DNA from: Symbiodinium natans
Lineage: Eukaryota > Sar > Dinophyceae > Suessiales > Symbiodiniaceae
Length of the DNA stretch: 64,000 nt
Assembly (NCBI GenBank): GCA_905221605.1
Contig: CAJNDS010002534.1
Location: forward strand, 312,295-376,294
Direction of reading: 5' to 3'
Below the pieces are notes generated by a model. That model searched no databases and was not told the DNA's origin. It saw only the letters and a list, made by a program, of their open reading frames with translations. Of this stretch, positions 1-11,587 are shown piece after piece. Numbering within the stretch: the first letter of the stretch is position 1; each line of letters opens with the position of its first letter. Made by a program: the position numbers and the translations under genes.

Positions 1-23
1 AGAACCATAATTTGTCTTCCCAG

Positions 24-79
24 GCAGAGGCCGCACCTGCCGAGGAGCTCCAGGCTGATGAGGCATTGCCTGCGTAATC
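24..79 (+). CDS. Ala/Glu-rich exon, unknown protein
   Basis: After a polypyrimidine-AG acceptor (cttcccag, ending at 23) the frame reads AEAAPAEELQADEALPA and then TAA. It is either a terminal exon, or an internal exon using a GC donor just before the stop (CCT|GCGTAA). Its composition matches the Pro/Ala/Glu-rich exons that begin at 1778, so it may belong to the same gene, but I could not match the splice phase. Function unknown. Confidence 0.35.
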
Positions 80-1777
80 CAGGGTCAGGGTTTAGGGTTT
101 AGGGTTGAGCTTTTGTGTGCGGACTTTGGGCAGTCACAAGTCCCATACAGGCAAGAGCTGTGGCATGGTGGAGCATCGACACGGATTGGATTCGCGATAG
201 TCGTGCACTTAGGTGAACCGCCCCCTGTCGGCTCATTTCGGCGCACGAATGACAAACCACCTTGAGGTTCGCATGAGATCTTCAACGGATACAACTTCTT
301 CTTCGAGCACATTGGCATCCGCAAAGGCACCGACACAGCAACAATGATGTACACGGACATCCTTTGGTGATGCATGGTGATGCTCGGGGCAGGTTGGCGC
401 ACGCCCCCTTTCAAGAAGGAGGATGTGCAGGCTTGGTGTTCTAAGCATAGTCCACGCCAAAGACCATCAGGTTGCAAGATGCCTCACGAAAAGGTCGTCC
501 ATGCCGATCGCACTTTGCACTTGCCCGTGCGAGTCCAGAGATGCAGATGCATGTGGAGCCAGGGGCCCTTCATGGCTTCGGCGGAAGTCGTGGCAGTTGT
601 CCGCGGCGCTCCCAAGCCTGCACAGCAAAGCTGAAGCTTGTGTCGTTTTGCGTCCTTGAGAGATTGCTCAGGTCATCGGATCGATGAGCAGGGCAATGGA
701 ATGGTCCTAAGACAGCTCGAGGTTCTGCGCCTTCGTTTCGCGAAGCATCAGAAATCTTGAGGGCCAGGGCAGCTTGCAGAAGCCGCTGAAGCCATTTGTG
801 TCTTGCGCAGGGCTCGTCGCACGACTGGCTCTGGGGCTGGGCGCCAGAGAAGCCACCCCATGAGGTGGGCTGGAGGAAGCGTTTTTTTGGTTTTGCTGGT
901 TGGAGGAGTACGCAGGGCTTCATGAAAGCCACCTGCGCAGGCAGAGTTTCTGCCAGAGTTCTTCCGCGGCCTCGTGTTCGCTACGTTCAGCGATGCCAAC
1001 GGTTTAGTCACTGGTCTCAGTCGTAGTAAGTCGAATCGCATGGCGAACTGTGGGTGTGCTGTGGGATCGAATCCTGTCCCCTCGCCCAGAGAATAATCTA
1101 CTTACTAACAAGCATATTTATTGTACATTACGGGCCCATCTTGCTGTATCATTCGGGTCCTGCAGGGCTGGACAAAGGGGGTCCACACATCGATGTTCCA
1201 GTTTGAAGCCGATCTTGGGGTTCCTGCAAGGTCGAAGGCTTGGATGCCGATACCTTGGACTACTACGTCCGGAGCTCTGAGCTTTCGCAACGCGGTGTTT
1301 GCATGTGCCGAACCGGAAGAGCCCTAAATGCCCTAAGCGCCTGAAGCCCCAGGTCCAGAGCCATCCGATCTTGGAAGGGTCAACTCCCCAGCGCGTTGCG
1401 GGAGGCGCGGAGACCGAACAAGCCTCCTAGAGCCAGGGGGGAGACGTTAGGGCCTTAAGGGATCCCTTTGTTGCGCGTGTTTGAAGCCAGGGTCTCCTTC
1501 TTCAAAAGGTGCCGCCCAAAAAGAGGCACCCTACTTGTGCGCCCTCCCTCCCCCACGCCCCCCTTCCACACGGGGATCGATCCCTCTGAGGCCTTGAGAG
1601 GGAGTTGTTCTAAACTAGGCACACGGGTCCACATTGAAGTTTGAACCGCGTGTGCCCATGTTCCGGGAGTTCCAAGTTGTGTAGCTAAAAGCAGAAGGGT
1701 TCCGCGTACCTTAAACAAGCTTAGAACCATAGTCACCCCACGTAGAACCCCTACTTACAAGTAACGAAGCCTTTCAG
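80..1777. other. non-coding stretch, probably intron or spacer
   Basis: I see no exon with convincing composition and splice sites here. Telomere-like TTTAGGG units lie at about 90-106. The open frames on both strands are short, overlap each other and lack family features. Confidence 0.4.
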
Positions 1778-2250
1778 CAGCTGCAGGTCCCGCCGCTGAA
1801 CCGGCAGAGCCCGCGGCAGGGCCCGTGGCAGTACCTACGGAGCCCGCCCAGCCGGCTCCGGCCAAGGTTCCGGAGGCCCCCCCCCAGGTTTGGTTGGCCC
1901 TTTCTGCACCCATTTTTGGTTTTGGGGTTCTAGGAGAAGATCTGCATGTCGGTCATGTAACCCTAAACCCGACACCTTAAACCCTCAAGCCTAAACCCGA
2001 AACCCTGAACCCTTGGGAGGCCAGCCCCGAAGCGCCTGTCAACGCCTCCGGTCCAGTAACCGAGGCGCGCAGCGGGATAGCAGGAGCAACGTGCAAAGCG
2101 GCCCTGGGTCCAAGCGGATGCCCACCATGACTGAGCAAGATACTTGTGATAACAACAGGAACAGGGTTTCGGGTTCAGGGTTTAGGGTGGTAATGCAATG
2201 ATATACGAAAATATTTAAAAAAGACAACCTCTACTACTTCTTCTACTACC

Positions 2251-2300
<50 letters not shown>

Positions 2301-3327
2301 CACCACTACTGCTGCCAATAATATCAAGAAGAAGAATCATAATAATAATAATAATAGTAACAATAATAATAAGAAGAAGAATAATATTGCAGGCTTCCCA
2401 AAGCACGCCCGAGCCGAACCTGGATGCCAAGAAGTCCGAAGAGGCCATCGGGGATAATTATCAGCACTGAAAAGGGGTTTCCGAAAACGGTGGGTACCCT
2501 TTTTGGGGGTTCCTTTAAGGGATTTTACTCTATGTTGGGGTGTTAAAAAAGGGGTTCCCCTATTTTGGAGATAGTCTCTAAGGCTCTAAGGGTAGTCACA
2601 TGGGCAGTTCTCAAAGTTGGGGTCCCTTTTTGGGTTCCTGCTTAGAAGGGTGCCGTATTGCCGAGCGGGCCCCCCTCATTTAGAGAACTACCCACGTGGT
2701 TCCTGCAAAAATGGCCCCTTGCGTTTAAGCACAGTAAGGGACCATTTATAAATTCAGCTACCCTAAGATACTCTGTCTGTCCCATTGTAATATGTCCCAT
2801 TGTAATACTACAATTTCAATACGCGAACCAAGTCTTGTTTAAATGCGGTGACCTTATACGACAATGGTCATAAGATGTTACTATATGCTGATCAAATAAG
2901 CAGAGGGCTGTAAATTAGGGTCCCTTCTTGGGTCCCCTATATAGTATAGTGTGGCACCCTAGAGAACTCCCCGTGTTGAGGTTAGAGCTTAGGGTTTCGG
3001 GTTCAGCGTGGCTAGGGCCTGGCTCTGCGTAACAGGTCGCGGCAGTGGTCGCGGTGATCGACTCACAGACGCTGGATGTTGGTGAAGCTCATCCGAAGGC
3101 CACTTCGGCCTTTCCTTTAGTAAAGGGTATTTCTAAACACCCCCATTACATACCCGCACACACACACACAGATTCATATATATATATATATACACATACA
3201 TATATACATATATACATATATACATATATACATATATACATATATACATATATACATATATACATATATACATATATACATATATACATATATACATATA
3301 TACATATATACATATATACATATATAC

Positions 3328-3359
<32 letters not shown>

Positions 3360-6300
3360 GTGTATGTATGTCTGTTCCAAATTCACAATGTTGTGTACGC
3401 TTTGGTATCAGGCGCCGGATCCCCGCAGATTTCTTCGAACAGAAAGCTGAAGAAGTTGATTGCGGGCCAATCTTCAGACGACTAAGAGTTGATTATTAAA
3501 TTAAGTAATGATTAGTTTTTACCTAATTGTTAATTAATTCTAGGGCTCTGGAAGCCGGTTCCAGAGAGCTGCAGCAAGCTTTTGGGGCCGTGAGGGCTTA
3601 GGGCTCAAGGTCTCCCAGGCCTTCGCCCTTCCGCATTTCTGTTAGGGTCCCGAAGCTTCACATTCTTCCAGGTAACCACAAACAATTCTGCGGGTTTTTA
3701 GAATTTTTTCTGGGAAACTTCGCGCAATACCGGGCCTCCGTGTGAAACCGAGCGCTGCAATCGCTGCAGGGCAGTGCAGAGCCCAGCCAGCCAGCTTCCG
3801 CGCCTGCGCAGGATGCAGGCGCGCTGGACAGCCGTAGCCCTTCGTTTTGATCTCAATCTGGGCCCCTTTGTGCCAGCGCAGGGCACCAGGAGTAGGCCTG
3901 TGATCATGAACCACGCCCATGTGCTGATGCTGTGAAGGCTGCTCCACGGATGTCACGGCTGCCACGGCTGCCCCTGCTGCTCCGATGCAAAATGACGGTC
4001 TTCGGAGCTTGCAGGGTTTAGAGCTTAGGTCTGTTATTGGGGTTTCTTCGGCCAGGCTAAAAGTGGACAGATGGCACAGTAAATGGTGACAAGCAAGCAA
4101 GCAGATCGCGAGCAGGCTGCCGACGCTTCGTCGCCAGCTCCCCTCATGTTGGCCAACGGGCCTGCAGGCCAACCAGCATCCATTCTTCAGCTTCACCTGT
4201 GCAGCTTTACCGTGGTGCAACCCGTGGCGTTTGTCCCGTGCAGAGGCTCGCGATGACGAAGCTTTGCGCCCGAGCACAGCCCTCTGTCATCACCTGTTGA
4301 TGTGGAAGCAAGATCCCTTGCCTGCAGTGTTGCTTGTTGCCCAACTTCTACAGGCTCTCTGACGAGGATGGACCAGTTCAGACTCAACCTGCATGCCTTC
4401 AGATGCCCCGATACCCTGCTTGAGGCCATGTGTGGTGAAACAGCACATGGCATCCCAAGACCTTGATGAACCCTATGTCCCCAGCCATCTTCGGCTCCTA
4501 AATGTTCTCACATGCTGGCCGGCTAGCGGTGTATCAGGACCAGGGGATCTCCGGAAGCTTAAGGTTTCCATGGAGGTCCGCGAATTCGCACGCCCCGAGA
4601 AGTATAGGGTTTCAGCGACGCTCTTTCTTCATCAGGCGGTGTAAACGAAGACGGGAGAAGCCGAGCTCTATACTTTAAGCCCTAAACCCCAAACCCCAAA
4701 CCCTAAACCCTAATCCCTAAACCCTAATTGAGCACTAATCCCTAAACCCTAAACCCTAAACCCTAACAGATCCTAGGCCAAAGGAAGGGCCTTGCCAGAG
4801 GCAGTCCCGGGGTTCACGGGCCTCCTGTACAGTAAGGGCGCCTGAAGGGGCCGAAGGCCACAGGAACCATAACTGCCGTACCTTGGGGTTTTAGGGTTTA
4901 GGGTTTAGGGTTCATGGTTTAGGGTTTAGGGTCTAGGGTTGAAGGATGTTGAGGGATGGTGAGGGGCGTTGAGGGTGTGTGTTGAAAGGAGTTGCCGGTG
5001 CGGAGGCCTAGAAAAACGCTGCGACCCGACATGTTCCCACTACCCGAGTTGGCTGAGCACGGGATTTAGGAGGAACTTCTAGATCTTCTAGGACCGGGAG
5101 AGACAGAGGGCATGCTAGTAAACACACAGCACGGCCAGAGCATCCAGGTTCTCATCTCATCTCACGCAACTCCCGAATCTGTGCACAGGCCCATGCTACT
5201 GCGACTCTTCCCATGCCACCCCCATGGCATTGCGAAACTGGCATCACGTGCCCAAGGCTGTTCTGCTACCAGAACAAATGCAGCAGACTCACTCTTTAGA
5301 ACCTACATATTGGTTCGAAACTACGGGCCACTCCGCCCAGAAGGGACCCTAATTTACGGAACCTACCGCTCAGCACTTGACTTCAGGGCAGTCACCAGCG
5401 CTACCTTGCACCTTGGCGTCACACCTCCTTCGTCGTGCTGCTCTCTTGGATTACTCTCTGCCAAGTGCAGCCATTTCATTCCGACTTCATGGTGGGCATG
5501 AGATTGCTGAACAACGGTTGCACATAGGCGCATGCTGGTGGTGGGGTGTGTTTTGCGGCAGTCTCGTGCACTGGACATTCTATATGAGATATTTCGCTGT
5601 GGCAACGGACTCGAACGTGTATACTTCACGCCCGAAGCTCCCACAGCCATGGGTGAAGATGAGGCGTATGGGGGTTCGGAGTGAATGTGGAGTTACCTTC
5701 GTGTGGCCTTGGGCTGTGGCTGTCGTCGCCGCCCCGCTTAGGGCAGAAACCACAAAGTGAGTACAAGCTCATATTTGCTTTCCCCAACCTCCAACAGTGA
5801 TCCTCTGCCCATTAAGGTCGCTCTTTTCTAACCTCCCTATAAGTTTTACTAAACTCCCCAAACTTTAAGCCCAAACTCTAGGCCCCAGCTTTTTGCGGGA
5901 TTTGGGGGGAAGCCCGTCGAGGCGGATGAGCGGCTCCGCAAGTCGGGCCCAGAGCTCTTCAGGGAGCTCAAGCGCCTCTATGCCGTTGCAGAGGCCGGCG
6001 GAGGGCGTGTTTGGGCGGCTTTTGGGGGCTTTAGGGGTTCTTATGGGCTTTGAGGGCTTTGAGGGTGTTGAGGGTGTTAAGGGTTTAAGGGTTTTAAGGG
6101 TTTAAGGGTTTAAGGGTTTTGGGGTTTCAGGGCTTCGGCTTGTTTTCAGGGATTTTTTTCAGTTTTGAGGGGTTTATAAGGTTATTAAAGGGTCTTGACG
6201 GGTGAGGTTTGGGTGGACATGTCCAGAGGCTCATACAGTCCCAGGCGAGGTGTTGCCAGGATGTGGAGGCTTGTTCCAACTGCGTTCAGGGGGTCCAGGG

Positions 6301-6714
6301 ATTGAAAAGTAAACCCTGAACCCTGAGCCCTAAACCCTAAACCCTTTTTGACACCACACTGATTCTGACTGGCCGCCTGAATTCCCGAGTCCTGTACCCT
6401 AAGCATCCCAAACTCTTAAAGGCCCTAAGCCCTACAACCGAATGCAAATGCCAGGTGCCAGACTACTTCAAGAATGGAGTCGACCGGCCCATGTTTGATG
6501 CTATGTTAGTGTCTTGGGACTCGATTCCTTGCTTGAGCTCACTGAACCCTTCTTACTGTTATGCTTGGCATTGGTCAGCGCACCCCCTTCCTCATTCACG
6601 ATGACCCTATACCGGGAGTTTAGGACTTTGTTGTGGCAGGTGTGGCGAGATGACCTGATGAAGATAGACCTCCAGCTCATCGAAGTTCACCGCCGTGAGG
6701 CCACGGCTCGTTGA
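1778..6714 (+). CDS. multi-exon Pro/Ala/Glu-rich protein of unknown function
   Basis: Proposed exons: 1778-1887, 2020-2064, 2393-2452, 3036-3126, 3412-3476, 3770-3830, 3938-3997, 4244 to about 4280, 5070-5117, 5889-5993, 6455-6508, 6640-6714 (TGA). Several joins are phase-consistent: 3126/3412 is G|GC, 3830/3938 is A|GC with a GC donor, and 5117/5889, 5993/6455 and 6508/6640 are phase 0. The first two-thirds is low-complexity (for example [10 protein letters not shown]), so probably disordered. The C-terminal exons are more ordered and helical, with stretches such as [16 protein letters not shown] and [19 protein letters not shown], ending HRREATAR. I recognise no family. The true start is not seen and this could be two genes. 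Introns hold telomere-like tracts and microsatellites. An alternative end is the TAA at 3483-3485. Confidence 0.5.
2246..2302 (+). repeat. (CTGCTC)n hexamer microsatellite
   Basis: About nine copies of CTGCTC lie in the intron between the exons ending at 2064 and starting at 2393. The minus-strand reading gives an Arg/Ser dipeptide run, which I take as a repeat artefact. Confidence 0.9.
2333..2390 (+). repeat. (AAT)n/(AAG) trinucleotide tract
   Basis: An AAT-rich run with AAG interruptions ends immediately before the acceptor ttgcag at 2387-2392, so the microsatellite lies directly against an exon. Confidence 0.8.
2482..2650 (-). repeat. copy of a dispersed repeat (inverted relative to 10389 and 26440)
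   Basis: The text GGGTACCCTTTTTGGGGGTT followed by CCTTTAAGGGATTTTACTCT is the reverse complement of the sequence near 10400, allowing a few changes. A third, same-strand copy starts near 26440. No coding content. Confidence 0.55.
3163..3362 (+). repeat. 8-bp (ACATATAT)n microsatellite in an intron
   Basis: A short CA tract and AT tract are followed by about 15 copies of an 8-bp ACATATAT unit, then AT and GT dinucleotides. It fills most of the 3127-3411 intron. Tyr/Ile/His repeat frames through it are artefacts. Confidence 0.9.
4677..4937. repeat. paired telomere-like tracts in opposite orientation
   Basis: CCCTAAA units run from about 4677 to 4765. After roughly 120 bp of unique sequence, TTTAGGG units run from about 4886 to 4937. 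The G-rich strands therefore face opposite ways. The spacer 4766-4885 contains no clear exon. Confidence 0.85.
5121..5888. other. intron of the Pro/Ala/Glu-rich gene; no second gene seen
   Basis: The donor GTAAAC at 5118 and the acceptor at 5887-5888 bracket this stretch. Open frames exist on both strands but overlap one another and show no domain features. Confidence 0.4.
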
Positions 6715-7111
6715 GACCGGACGGGGGACCGAAGATCACCCAGAGAGCCCAATACCCCCATCATCCACGGACCAAAAAACACGACGTAGTGTTTCTACCC
6801 TGGGGCTTTAACAAAATTACTTTCGTTTTCGGGGGTTGGGGATGGGGCAGTTGGGCCTAAATGGCCGCGGCTCAGCAGAGTTTCTTAGTCAAACAGGGGA
6901 GTCCAGGAGCTCAAGTGGCCCCCAGAATTTCGTGAACTCCCCTCCTCCTCAGGAGAAGAGCTGTAGTGCGCCCTAAGCCTTAACAACCCTAGAACATCCC
7001 TAGAACCCTAAACCCCAAACCAACCCTTGAACCCTAAAGCCATGAACCCCCCAACTTCCCCCGAACCCCCGCACCTGAAGTGCCCTGAACCCTAAACCCT
7101 AAACCCTGAGA
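6715..7111. other. spacer with degenerate CCCTAAA units
   Basis: After the TGA at 6712-6714 there is no clear exon. Degenerate CCCTAA-type units occupy about 6975-7107. Confidence 0.5.
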
Positions 7112-7189
7112 GCATCTCTGTGTCAGTGGAGGCTGGAGCTCCAGACCCGCCACCGCTGTCAGAGGCGCAGCCTATTTTCCTGGGGTCCG
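7112..7189 (+). CDS. Pro/Ala-rich exon, unknown protein
   Basis: The frame reads SISVSVEAGAPDPPPLSEAQ and then PIFLGS. Acceptor-like AG occurs at about 7111 and at 7126. The composition resembles the upstream Pro/Ala-rich exons, so it may be part of the same or a related gene. Ends are approximate; no family recognised. Confidence 0.3.
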
Positions 7190-7197
7190 AGGGTTTG

Positions 7198-7325
7198 AGT
7201 GGCGGGTATGGGTTTGAGAGGGTTTGAGAGTGTTTGCGAGGGTTTGCGAGGGTTTGCGAGGGTTTGAGAGGGTTTGAGAGGGTTTGAGAGGGTTTGAGAG
7301 GGTTTGAGAGGGTTTGAGGGTTTTA
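7198..7325 (+). repeat. 10-bp GAGGGTTTGA minisatellite
   Basis: About 12 tandem copies of a 10-bp unit (GAGGGTTTGA, with GCGAGGGTTT variants). It resembles a TTTAGGG-derived sequence but the period is 10. Confidence 0.85.
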
Positions 7326-8298
7326 TGGGGCTCTTGGACTTCTGGGCTCACATGGTCTCTTGCTGTTTGGGGTCTACGCTGGCATAAGGTACCAGATTCG
7401 GAACCCAGAATTTTTTCTTGGGACCCCCCATGTGGGCAGGTCTATAAACTCGAAACTACCTTGATGGGTACTTGGTGGTAACTCAGCAAGGACCCTAGCT
7501 CACAAAGCGCTACCCCAAAAAGCCTTCGGAGCCCCTGTGAAGGCAGTCAGGCACCAACTTGGAATTCAGCTTCCCTTGTCTGATGCATCCTCTTATTGTA
7601 ACAGGTATTGCTTACGGTACAACCATGGAGAACAACTCCACCCCCTTCTTTTTCATCAGTTTTCATTGGGCAGGTCAAGCTTCCGCCAGATCTCCCTCGC
7701 GGCGTTGCTCGAGCCCATGACGGGCTCGGCATAGGGTTGGAGAGTGGGCTTGCCTTCCAGTCCCCGAAAAAGAGTCCTTTGAGGGCTCCCGCGGGGGCAC
7801 GAAAGCCAACAAACATAAAGCCCCCTTCTTCCCAACGTAGGGTCCTGGACAAATTCGGGGGATGAACCATCTGACGTGGGTGTCGTCGTGCGACATCCTG
7901 TTTAGACGCCAGGGTACTTGCCCAAATGCGATCAAAATTATAGGACCCCTCCCCATCCCCCGAAACAAAGGGCAACCTGATTTTCATAAACCCCTATAGC
8001 GGACTCCCAGCCTGTGAGATGCGTCCAGCTCCTTGCTTGACCGGCTTTGCAGAAGACCAATTACGCCCCCCCTGACTCCCACTGCGAAAGATCGATCCAC
8101 ATATGTATATACTTATATATATATATATATTATATGATATGGGATATATGATATATGATATATACATATTTACATATATACATATATATACACACACGGA
8201 TCTGCCGAGGTCCGGCCACACATACCCACGCCAATAGTGGGAAGCGCAAGCTCCTCGGAGGGCTTAGGGTTTAGGGCTTAGGGTTTCGGGTTTAGGGA
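7326..8298. other. no gene seen; AT microsatellite at 8100-8200
   Basis: No exon with supporting splice sites is visible. A TA-rich microsatellite with ATATGATATATG-type units covers about 8100-8197. TTTAGGG variants are at 8262-8297, directly before the next exon. Confidence 0.4.
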
Positions 8299-8376
8299 GG
8301 AATGTTCCGTTTGCCCTGGATGGCGCCCAGGCCGCAACGGTGGTGCCGGCCACTGCCACAGGCACCGATCCTGATC
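8299..8376 (+). CDS. Ala/Thr/Pro-rich exon, unknown protein
   Basis: Directly after a telomere-like tract and an AG, the frame reads NVPFALDGAQAATVVPATAT then GTDPDL, ending at a possible GC donor (CTT|GCGTGT). Composition resembles the earlier Pro/Ala exons. Partial and unrecognised. Confidence 0.3.
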
Positions 8377-9926
8377 TTGCGTGTGGCTGCATGGGACAAG
8401 GAGAAAAGAATATCCCGATTGCTCGTCGGTCCTGCGATGTCTCTTTACATAGAGGCAGTGCGGTGGCCGATTTGCGATTGATAGCGCTCTTCGTGCAGCT
8501 CTGAGGTAGTGTCAGTGGCAGTCAGTTTGTGGATCTTGCACGGAAGCTGTTTGGGCCAGGGGCACGCCTGTAGCAAACTGAAGGTCGCGAAGTGGAAGCT
8601 GGACGTCGCACGGACAAAGGCTGCGCTGACCAAGCTTCTTCCATCGAGGCATCGAGCCCTTTTCGCTGCTGTGGACTTTTGCGCTCTCTCATGTTGCCTC
8701 TTTCAGCAGCTGCCTCCCTTCTCGAACTAGGGGACGTTTGGGATTGGGGTTTGAGGTCTCGGGTCCTGGTCCCTGGGACATGAGCTGTTGCTGTCCGCAG
8801 GCGGCGGTGGGTCATCGCGCATTTCAAGCCAAAGGCGCAGTGCTTGAGTTCAGGGTTTGGGAGAGAGAAGCAGACAACCCGCTTTGCCCGAAGAGAAGAA
8901 GCGGAGAGAGACATAAACGAAGACAAGCGCATTCAGAGGGGTGATGCACCCACTGAGCAAAATTCCGACGAACGAACCGTGCTGTTGAAGTAAGGGCGAG
9001 CTGTGAGTTTGTACAGAATATGCCTCCGCATTTAACTCTCGTGCTGCTGGGACCCTTGTTCGGGTGTTTGCGACCAAGAAGACAAGTCCCGCCCTGGAGA
9101 AGAAACAGGAAAGAGAAGGGGTTGGGTTCAAGGTTTGTAGGGTTCGCGAAGCGTTGTTCCAGAGCTGTGAATTCTCCTGCTGCTGATTTGTGGTGTTTGT
9201 GAGGGTGCTGCAGCGGTCGACGACGAACTGGAGAAGTGCCCCCCCCCCCCCCCCAAACCCCCATCCAGCAAGTGATAGATACACAACCTAGAACGTGCCA
9301 GCTGGATCCGCTTTGTGCGCCTTTGTGCTGGTCTTGCCAGGTACATCGCTGAGTGCCAGGCTTCGAATTCATGGGACACGGCCTTCGCCTCGCATCACTG
9401 ACGTCACTGTGCACGGCGAAGTGCCACGGCCTCACTGCTGACGATCAGCTTCAGGCCAGCGTGTTGAACGGCTCCACCAACGGCGTGGTCTCCTCAGCTA
9501 TGGAATGGGGATGAATGCGCGATGAGCTTCGCAATGCTTCGCATGAACACCGGCAAGAATCTCAGAAGTTGAACTCATGGAGTGTTTTTCGAGGTCAAGC
9601 GCCCAGTCAGTGCCGTTGCTGGGACCGTTGCAGCGACTGTCGACCCTAGCAAGAGGCTGGGAAGAATCGCACCTGAGTGTCTCGTCTAGGCGGGTATAGG
9701 GCTGTATGCACTCTGGAGCCGAACTCAGAGAAGACTCAGGTGCCATCGAAGCTGGCAACTCACGTGTTACAGTACCAAATCATTTAATTTGTAGATGGAT
9801 GTTGAGGAGATTCCACATGTGCAATATTCACGAAAGCTAGTGGAGCTGGGCTTGGAAGTCTGGCTTTTTGCGGTTAGTCAGGCAAGCTTGTAAAGCTGCG
9901 AGTATCATAGGATGGGGTGGTGGAGA

Positions 9927-10018
<92 letters not shown>

Positions 10019-10090
10019 GGTGTGTGTGGGTGGGTGGGTGGGGGTGGGTGGGTGGGTGGGGGGGGGGGGGGGGGGGTGGTGGTGTGTGTG
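9927..10090 (+). repeat. (GT)n followed by G-rich tract
   Basis: About 40 GT dinucleotides grade into GGGTGGGT and a run of 17 or more G, then GT again. The G-rich half has the pattern expected for G-quadruplex formation. Cys/Val and His/Thr frames through it are artefacts. Confidence 0.9.
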
Positions 10091-10388
10091 GGTAGGAGTG
10101 CGTTTGACGCCCCACTTTCCGCTTCCAGCCCAGAGTCTGATGGTGAGATCTGGTGGGCAATGTTAAATGGGTGTAGTCATTGTCTTTCAGTTCAATAGAG
10201 CCTTAGCTAGAGTCGCGAAAAAGAAGGCCGGAGCTGGCTTGCTTTTACGGCAACGCCCGAACCGTAAACTATGGCTGTGGCAAGGCTCCGGCCCACGGTC
10301 GTTGCGCCCGTTCGACCGCCGCCCGACTGCAAAAGGAGTTGAAGGAAGTCAAGGTTCAGAACGCAGTCGGGCTACTCCATTGAGACCT

Positions 10389-10470
10389 TAAATAGAATAG
10401 AATCCCCTTAAAGGGACCCCCAAAAAGGGTACCCCTATTTGCGGAAACCCCTAAATCATAATGGTATCCC
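10389..10470 (+). repeat. copy of a dispersed repeat family
   Basis: AATAGAATAGAATCCCCTTA then AAGGGACCCCCAAAAAGGGT. It shares the AATAGAATAGA-TCCCCTTAA core with 26455 and is the reverse complement of the 2482-2650 copy. It lies immediately upstream of the acceptor at 10481. Confidence 0.6.
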
Positions 10471-10481
10471 TGTTCAAACAG

Positions 10482-10560
10482 CGCTCGAACGCCTAGGGCA
10501 GCGACTCCCAAGCCTTCAGCGCCGGGTATAGCGATGGCACAGAGGCCCGTGCGCGCCTGA
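10482..10560 (+). CDS. Pro/Ala/Arg-rich terminal exon
   Basis: The acceptor caaacag is followed (phase 2) by ARTPRAATPKPSAPGIAMAQ then RPVRA and TGA at 10558-10560. It is likely disordered and basic. No family recognised. Confidence 0.35.
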
Positions 10561-10776
10561 TTCCCGACGGCTGCCTCTTCTCTCTCAAACTCTCACTCCC
10601 CAAGCCCTACACCTTCTGGGATTTCTGGGGGGTTGAAATCAGAACTGAGCCCTAACCCTTGATCTCGTAGGCTACAGGCCGCCGTGCGAGCCAGGCACGT
10701 CCAGCTTGAGTTCAGGGGGCTTGCTCTAATTTCTGGGTTCTTGGGCTCTGTTACTGTACATGACCTGAGCCCAGAG

Positions 10777-10887
10777 GCCGGCACCACTGCGAGCATTCTC
10801 AGCACCTACGCCCATGACAAGGCGCCCGAGAGAATTCTCGCAAGTCTAGTCCCTCGAAAAGTGTGGAGGGCTACTACTAGAAGCTGA
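10777..10887 (+). CDS. terminal exon of an unknown protein
   Basis: After cccagag the frame reads AGTTASILSTYAHDKAPERI, then LASLVPRKVWRATTRS and TGA at 10885-10887. Amino-acid use looks natural. A possible upstream exon begins after ctacag at about 10676 (AAVRARHVQLE). No family recognised. Confidence 0.4.
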   Translation, partial: AGTTASILSTYAHDKAPERILASLVPRKVWRATTRS

Positions 10888-10918
10888 AATGAGTTGCTGA
10901 TGGGCTTATGCCGGAGGG

Positions 10919-11010
10919 TCAGTCTCTCTCTCTCTCTCTCTCACTCGCTCTCACTCTCTACTCTCTCTCACTCTCTCTCACTCTCTCTCTTTCTCTCAGT
11001 CTCTCAGTGC
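10919..11010 (+). repeat. (CT)n microsatellite
   Basis: An imperfect CT/CTCA run. Ser/Leu frames through it are artefacts. Confidence 0.9.
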
Positions 11011-11587
11011 TTGTTAACTTGGAAAAGCATGTTCGCAAAGATCGTCTATTTGCAGGCTTCGTGGGTGGTCCACAGCATATGTTCAAATGATTCGGTTGGC
11101 CCTCCCTTCCCCCCCGTACCTACCTTTTTTGAGGTCTTCTAAGTTTCAGGGATGTTGGCCTTAAGGCCTGGCGCTTAAGCGCCAAACCTTTAACCCTAAA
11201 CCCTCGGCACAGCACCAAATACACAGAAACTGTATGTGGTATCATTATGGAATTCCCAAGATATTTGTTTAAACAGCTGACAAACAGAGTTTGCGTGAAT
11301 TAATCCAAAGCGCCTGGGAGGCCAAATGCTCAATTTACTTGAACCTCTGGGCCTTCCCACCCTGGTAAATGCTGTATCTCTCTCGCTCTCATCTGTAGTT
11401 TGTACAAATATAAGTGTGTGGTTATTGCCCCCCCCCCCCTTTTCCGGGGGGGGAAGGGTGGAAGCTGAACGGAAAAAGATGTTTCGGCTTCTATCTTCTA
11501 TTTTCCGGGAGCAAGGCCTTTCCCCGGCAAATATAACAATGAAACCACTATGAGCATGTATCCATGTTTCCGGAACATCTGGTCTGC

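Larger units (their letters stand above)
8377..10481. other. no firm gene; microsatellites
   Basis: One helical stretch on + (LKVAKWKLDVARTKAALTKL near 8578) could be an exon but lacks clear splice sites. A C homopolymer is at about 9240-9254. The rest is non-coding to my eye. Confidence 0.35.

Noticed and set aside
3642..4277. 211-codon minus-strand ORF
   Set aside because: The + strand here carries phase-consistent exons (3770-3830, 3938-3997, 4244 onward) in the direction of all other genes; the minus frame has no motif.
9837..10198. His/Thr-rich and Cys/Val-rich ORFs
   Set aside because: They are translations of the (GT)n and G-rich tract.
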